From the NCBI GenBank assembly GCA_905331475.1, contig CAJNYU010001569.1, positions 54,322-118,321 of the forward strand: a stretch of 64,000 nt of DNA, written 5' to 3'. A program made the position numbers and the translations under genes. Of the stretch, positions 60,506 through 64,000 are shown piece after piece (position 1 is the stretch's first letter; each line of letters starts with the position of its first letter). The notes under the pieces are model-generated. The model was not told the DNA's origin. It did not search any database and saw nothing but the letters and a program-made list of their open reading frames with translations. This DNA comes from Rotaria socialis. Its lineage: Eukaryota > Rotifera > Eurotatoria > Philodinida > Philodinidae.

Positions 60506-63310
60506 ATGGCGTTTCGTATGAATGATTTTAATCCTCGACTGATTCACAACAGCTGTGATCGACCTGATCTAGCTCTACTACCAATTAGTGGATATGAAAA
60601 GTTAGAACCGGTTCCACTGGAAACTGCTGTGGAACCTATTCAATCGCTGTTTCGTGATTTATCTCGTGATGTTTCAATTGCAAAAGCTGCTACGAAAAGA
60701 CCCGCTGATGGTCTTACACCAGATGAATCAGCCGCTATTTATCTTTATACATTAGATGTTAAACCACGTAGTTTCTATTTGGTTCTCAACGAAATCTTAT
60801 GTCATCGTGATCGTCAAAAATTGAAACCTTGGCAACCCTATCTTAGATTATTTTTTAATGGTGTTTTTAAAATTCCGGCCTATGCTATGAAAATTATCTG
60901 GCATGGTGTCAAAGCCGATTTACAAGCAAAATATGAAACCGGTAAAAGTTATACATGGTGGACAATTACATCTTGTGCTCAATCGGTCGATATACTTAAA
61001 AATCCGGCTTATCTAGGAGAAACTGGCGCGAGAACTCTTTTCTCCATTGAATGTCTCAATGGACGATCCATTAAAGCACATTCATGTCCTCAACGTGATG
61101 AAGAAATCTTACTTTTACCAGGAACATATTTTGAAGTTATTAGTAATGTCAATACAGGTCATGGTTTACAGGTTATTCGTTCACGAGAACGTCCACCACC
61201 GTACGTTCTACTAGAGCCACCATTTTCGACTGGTGGCACTGAGGCAGAAGTATCTGGTATTGATGAAATTCTCGAAAAAGTCTATCTGATGAATAAGGAT
61301 AACTTAGATATGTCGAAATTGTTAGTGGTTCTACCTGATCCCATTTGTCAATGGGAAGCAGAAGATATATGGAAAAATAGTTTTCTAATTTATTTAGTTT
61401 GCGAATGCTCAACCAATCGTATCCATTTTGCTATGCATCCCGGTTATGCAGTGCCTAATGCTCAAGTATTTTTTCAAATCTATGGACTATATTTTAAACA
61501 GTACATGATTCCGTTGGCTCAATATCTTTTGAAACTGAAATCGGTTAACACAGTACAAGATACTAATTTCTGGTCAACTTTTGAAAGTCGCTTGAATAAG
61601 ATGACATCGGTTCTCAATCTAATTGAACAGAATCTAATTACTGCATTAGACACTTCGAACTTGAAAGATCTTGTCGTGCCCGAATGGTCGACAATGGGCA
61701 ATTTGTATCGAGCGATCACTAGTGACATGAGTGTTCGATGGGTATGTAAACGTCATTATCCATCCGATCAAGCAATATTGATTCGTCGTCTGCGAGATTT
61801 TGAAGGCATCTCATTTGATGATCAAGAAAGCGAAATGACCATTCATGGAGCATTAGATTCAGTTCAAATGCGACGTCTAACAGCAACTCTACTGCAAGGC
61901 TTGCGTATTTATTCACTCAACTATGCTTATTATACGCCAGCGCTCGATCAATTGAATAAGACATTCTGTCGAGCGTCGATCATAACAGTGTGTCATCGTG
62001 GTATTCTCTCTGATAATAACGATAAGTCAAATATGGAGCGAATCCAAAAATTGTGCAGCCAAGTGATTGCTTCGAATCCGTTTGTACGACAAGCAGATCT
62101 TAGTGATGCAGGTGGTTTATCAAGAAAGCTAGCTAGCGTCCGTGATGCCGTAAAAACCAACCATAAACTTCGTTCGTTTACTTTCTGTGGTGCTGTGACG
62201 AATCAAGGTATTACAGAGATCATAACAGCATTTCAATTGAACATGGTCTTGACGACGTTACGATTCAAAGATCGACCGTTGCCACCGCGAGGTGCCGAAG
62301 TCTTGGCCGAATTGGTACGATCAAGTGGTATACTGATTCATTTGACTCTGTCAAACACAATGCTCAAAGATGATGGTCTCCGAATGATTACCGATGCAGT
62401 TTGTGCTAATCCCATTATGCAAACATTAGAATTATCATTTAATCGTATTCATGATAAAAGCGGTCCATATATTGGTTATATGTTAAAAGTGTGTACTAGC
62501 TTACAAAGTCTCGACATCAGCTACAACGAAATGAGTGCTATTGGTGCAAAGAGAATATTCGACAGACTTAAAGTCAATCGAACACTCTTACATTTCAATA
62601 TCGGTCTGAATAATTTGGCTGTAAGAAGTGTAACACAAACAATGAGCTTAAAAAATCCACCTGTTAATGGTGGTCAATTGGTCGGCAACATGTTAGCAGA
62701 AAATAATACGCTGATTACGTTGGATATTACGCATATAAACATGTCAGAATTCGGTGTACAAGGACTTGCAGAGAGTCTATTGAAAAATCGAACATTGACG
62801 CATCTAAATTTGGCATCAAACAAAATTTTCGATATTCAACGACGAGCGATTTTGGACGCAATGCACATCAACGATACACTGTTGAGTCTCGACCTCTCAC
62901 ATAATGAAATGAGCGACGCGAGTGTCATACGTTTGGGTGAAATGCTTCGAACCAATCGAAAATTACGCTTCTTCAGCGCAAAATCATGTGTCATTGAGGA
63001 TAGTCGTATGTATAGTCTTGCTCGTACGTTAGATGATAAACTGTCATTGACACATCTCGATCTTTCAAAGAACAAAATTGGCGATGATGGAGCGGCCATG
63101 ATTGGTGATATTCTTGCAAAGAATAACACATTAATCTATCTGAATATTTCGGAGAATCGTATTACCGATCAAGGTGTTCAAGCGATTGCCAATTCTTTAG
63201 AAACGAATTTTACTTTAATTCATCTAGAAATGCTAGCACAACAAGCCAATATTACGGTCTTTGCTATGGTTACCTTTCGATCGATTCGACCAGACTTGAC
63301 TCTTAGATAG
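60506..63310 (+). CDS. ADP-ribosyltransferase-fold protein with leucine-rich repeats
   Basis: An intronless frame of 934 residues. Residues about 75-225 have the layout of an ADP-ribosyltransferase domain of the bdelloid type: DESAAIYLYTLD, then IIWHGVKADL, YTWWTITSC, ARTLFSIECLNG and RDEEILLLPGTYFEV. The catalytic pattern is altered: His133 stands where Arg is expected, and Asp198-Glu-Glu200 replaces ExE. A middle region follows (about 250-540), then about ten leucine-rich repeats of the ribonuclease-inhibitor/NLR type from residue 550 on (LTHLDLSKNKIGDDGAAMIG, LIYLNISENRITDQGVQAIA). It has no signal peptide, so it is intracellular. LRRs of this kind bind proteins. The ART part may have lost or changed its activity. 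Joining an ART fold to LRRs is seen in rotifers; a role in sensing or self-recognition would be a guess. Confidence 0.85.
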   Translation: MAFRMNDFNPRLIHNSCDRPDLALLPISGYEKLEPVPLETAVEPIQSLFRDLSRDVSIAKAATKRPADGLTPDESAAIYLYTLDVKPRSFYLVLNEILCHRDRQKLKPWQPYLRLFFNGVFKIPAYAMKIIWHGVKADLQAKYETGKSYTWWTITSCAQSVDILKNPAYLGETGARTLFSIECLNGRSIKAHSCPQRDEEILLLPGTYFEVISNVNTGHGLQVIRSRERPPPYVLLEPPFSTGGTEAEVSGIDEILEKVYLMNKDNLDMSKLLVVLPDPICQWEAEDIWKNSFLIYLVCECSTNRIHFAMHPGYAVPNAQVFFQIYGLYFKQYMIPLAQYLLKLKSVNTVQDTNFWSTFESRLNKMTSVLNLIEQNLITALDTSNLKDLVVPEWSTMGNLYRAITSDMSVRWVCKRHYPSDQAILIRRLRDFEGISFDDQESEMTIHGALDSVQMRRLTATLLQGLRIYSLNYAYYTPALDQLNKTFCRASIITVCHRGILSDNNDKSNMERIQKLCSQVIASNPFVRQADLSDAGGLSRKLASVRDAVKTNHKLRSFTFCGAVTNQGITEIITAFQLNMVLTTLRFKDRPLPPRGAEVLAELVRSSGILIHLTLSNTMLKDDGLRMITDAVCANPIMQTLELSFNRIHDKSGPYIGYMLKVCTSLQSLDISYNEMSAIGAKRIFDRLKVNRTLLHFNIGLNNLAVRSVTQTMSLKNPPVNGGQLVGNMLAENNTLITLDITHINMSEFGVQGLAESLLKNRTLTHLNLASNKIFDIQRRAILDAMHINDTLLSLDLSHNEMSDASVIRLGEMLRTNRKLRFFSAKSCVIEDSRMYSLARTLDDKLSLTHLDLSKNKIGDDGAAMIGDILAKNNTLIYLNISENRITDQGVQAIANSLETNFTLIHLEMLAQQANITVFAMVTFRSIRPDLTLR

Positions 63311-63685
63311 AAGGAACTTTACCGTCAACAATAATCGTCGCTTAAAATTTGATTAATACACTTATTAGGGTGTGGGTGTGAATATAGTTTTAGAAAAAAT
63401 AGACACTCATGCCCACGTTTACACTTCAACTCCATCATACATCCACGCACTCAGCAGGCGATTCTCTAGGTATTATACTGGCGATACTTTTCCTTTATTA
63501 AATACAAACAAATATTTGAACTTGAATAAGAATCGGTGACATTGATGATGCTAACGTCTTCTATTAGATTGTGGACCGATACAATTTATAAAAGAAGCTT
63601 CTTTACTAAATCTACTCGTGTTAGTTGAACAAAAAATGTAAAACAAAGTATTTAGACTATTCGACACGCTTGAAAATTTATTCGT
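63311..63685. other. Short intergenic region between convergent genes
   Basis: 375 bases between the ART-LRR stop and the F-box-like stop. It is AT-rich and I see no gene. Confidence 0.5.
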
Positions 63686-64000
63686 TTAGAAAAATTGCTT
63701 GTGCTTTCGTTCCAACCATAATGCGACATGATTTTCTTTTACAAACCGATGAATATTAATGGTATACGGTAGATCAATGATTGCAATTGTTTCATCACCG
63801 GTATGCAAATCCGTTATTTCCTGTTCTTTTTCAATAAAATCGAACCGTACGCATGCGAGTTGATGTTCGCTAATGCGATTAAGAATAAAATCAATCCAAT
63901 GTTCAATGTTGTTCCATGCTGATGAAATGTTCTTGCAATTCATGAAACGCAAGCATCGCAATTGAGGAAAACGATGCTTATCAATAAGAAACAAAAGAAG
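63686..64000 (-). CDS. C-terminus of an F-box/LRR-like protein (runs off the right edge)
   Basis: A frame open from the window end to a stop at 63686 gives about 104 residues: FLIDKHRFPQLRCLRFMNCK, then NNIEHWIDFILNRI and LACVRFDFIEKEQEITDLHT, ending HVALWLERKHKQFF. This matches the way the C-termini of the large bdelloid F-box-like family look, as I remember them: leucine-repeat spacing and the closing ALW-ERK. The F-box itself would lie to the right, outside the window. The name rests on family resemblance only. Confidence 0.6.
   Translation of the reverse strand, partial: LLLFLIDKHRFPQLRCLRFMNCKNISSAWNNIEHWIDFILNRISEHQLACVRFDFIEKEQEITDLHTGDETIAIIDLPYTINIHRFVKENHVALWLERKHKQFF

Noticed and set aside
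62836-63129. 97-codon minus-strand ORF
   Set aside because: Antisense shadow of the leucine-rich repeats.

Overview
The window is AT-rich nuclear DNA from an animal, most likely a bdelloid rotifer. The evidence is intron-rich genes with many introns of about 45-65 nt, animal synaptic and chromatin genes (neurexin-type, RIM, ASH2L), and members of families known to be expanded in bdelloids: an ADP-ribosyltransferase fused to TPRs, an ADP-ribosyltransferase fused to leucine-rich repeats, and the tail of an F-box/LRR-like protein. The species call is inference. Exon models were built by hand from open frames, GT/AG sites and phase agreement.

Layout. 1-15 kb (minus strand): a large neurexin-like gene with about seven laminin-G domains, an internal exon that looks like a second (beta-type) first exon, and a further signal-peptide-like exon at the left edge. 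17-22 kb: a small CaaX-box protein (minus), a short plus-strand ORF with a BH3-like motif, and a single-pass membrane protein (minus). 25-34 kb (minus): a nearly complete RIM active-zone gene in 21 phase-consistent exons, with an extra ORF between its PDZ and C2A parts. 34-36 kb: an unrecognised plus-strand gene whose stop codon overlaps that of a YdjC/ChbG-type carbohydrate deacetylase. 38-49 kb (minus): a collagen/C1q protein, a small basic protein and two unrecognised disordered proteins. 50-55 kb (plus): a secreted EGF-repeat/chitin-binding protein and an ART-TPR protein. 57-59 kb (minus): ASH2L. 60-63 kb (plus): an ART-LRR protein. 63.7-64 kb (minus): an F-box/LRR-like C-terminus.

How the genes relate. 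Neurexin and RIM both act at presynaptic release sites in animals and here lie about 11 kb apart on the same strand, with two unassigned genes between them. Both appear to carry internal start exons. ASH2L is a chromatin gene lying between two ADP-ribosyltransferase-fold genes. Several inferred starts lie near (GA)n/(CT)n tracts. Two divergent gene pairs (33.6/34.35 kb and 49.28/49.97 kb) probably share promoter regions. One dispersed repeat family is present twice in opposite orientation.
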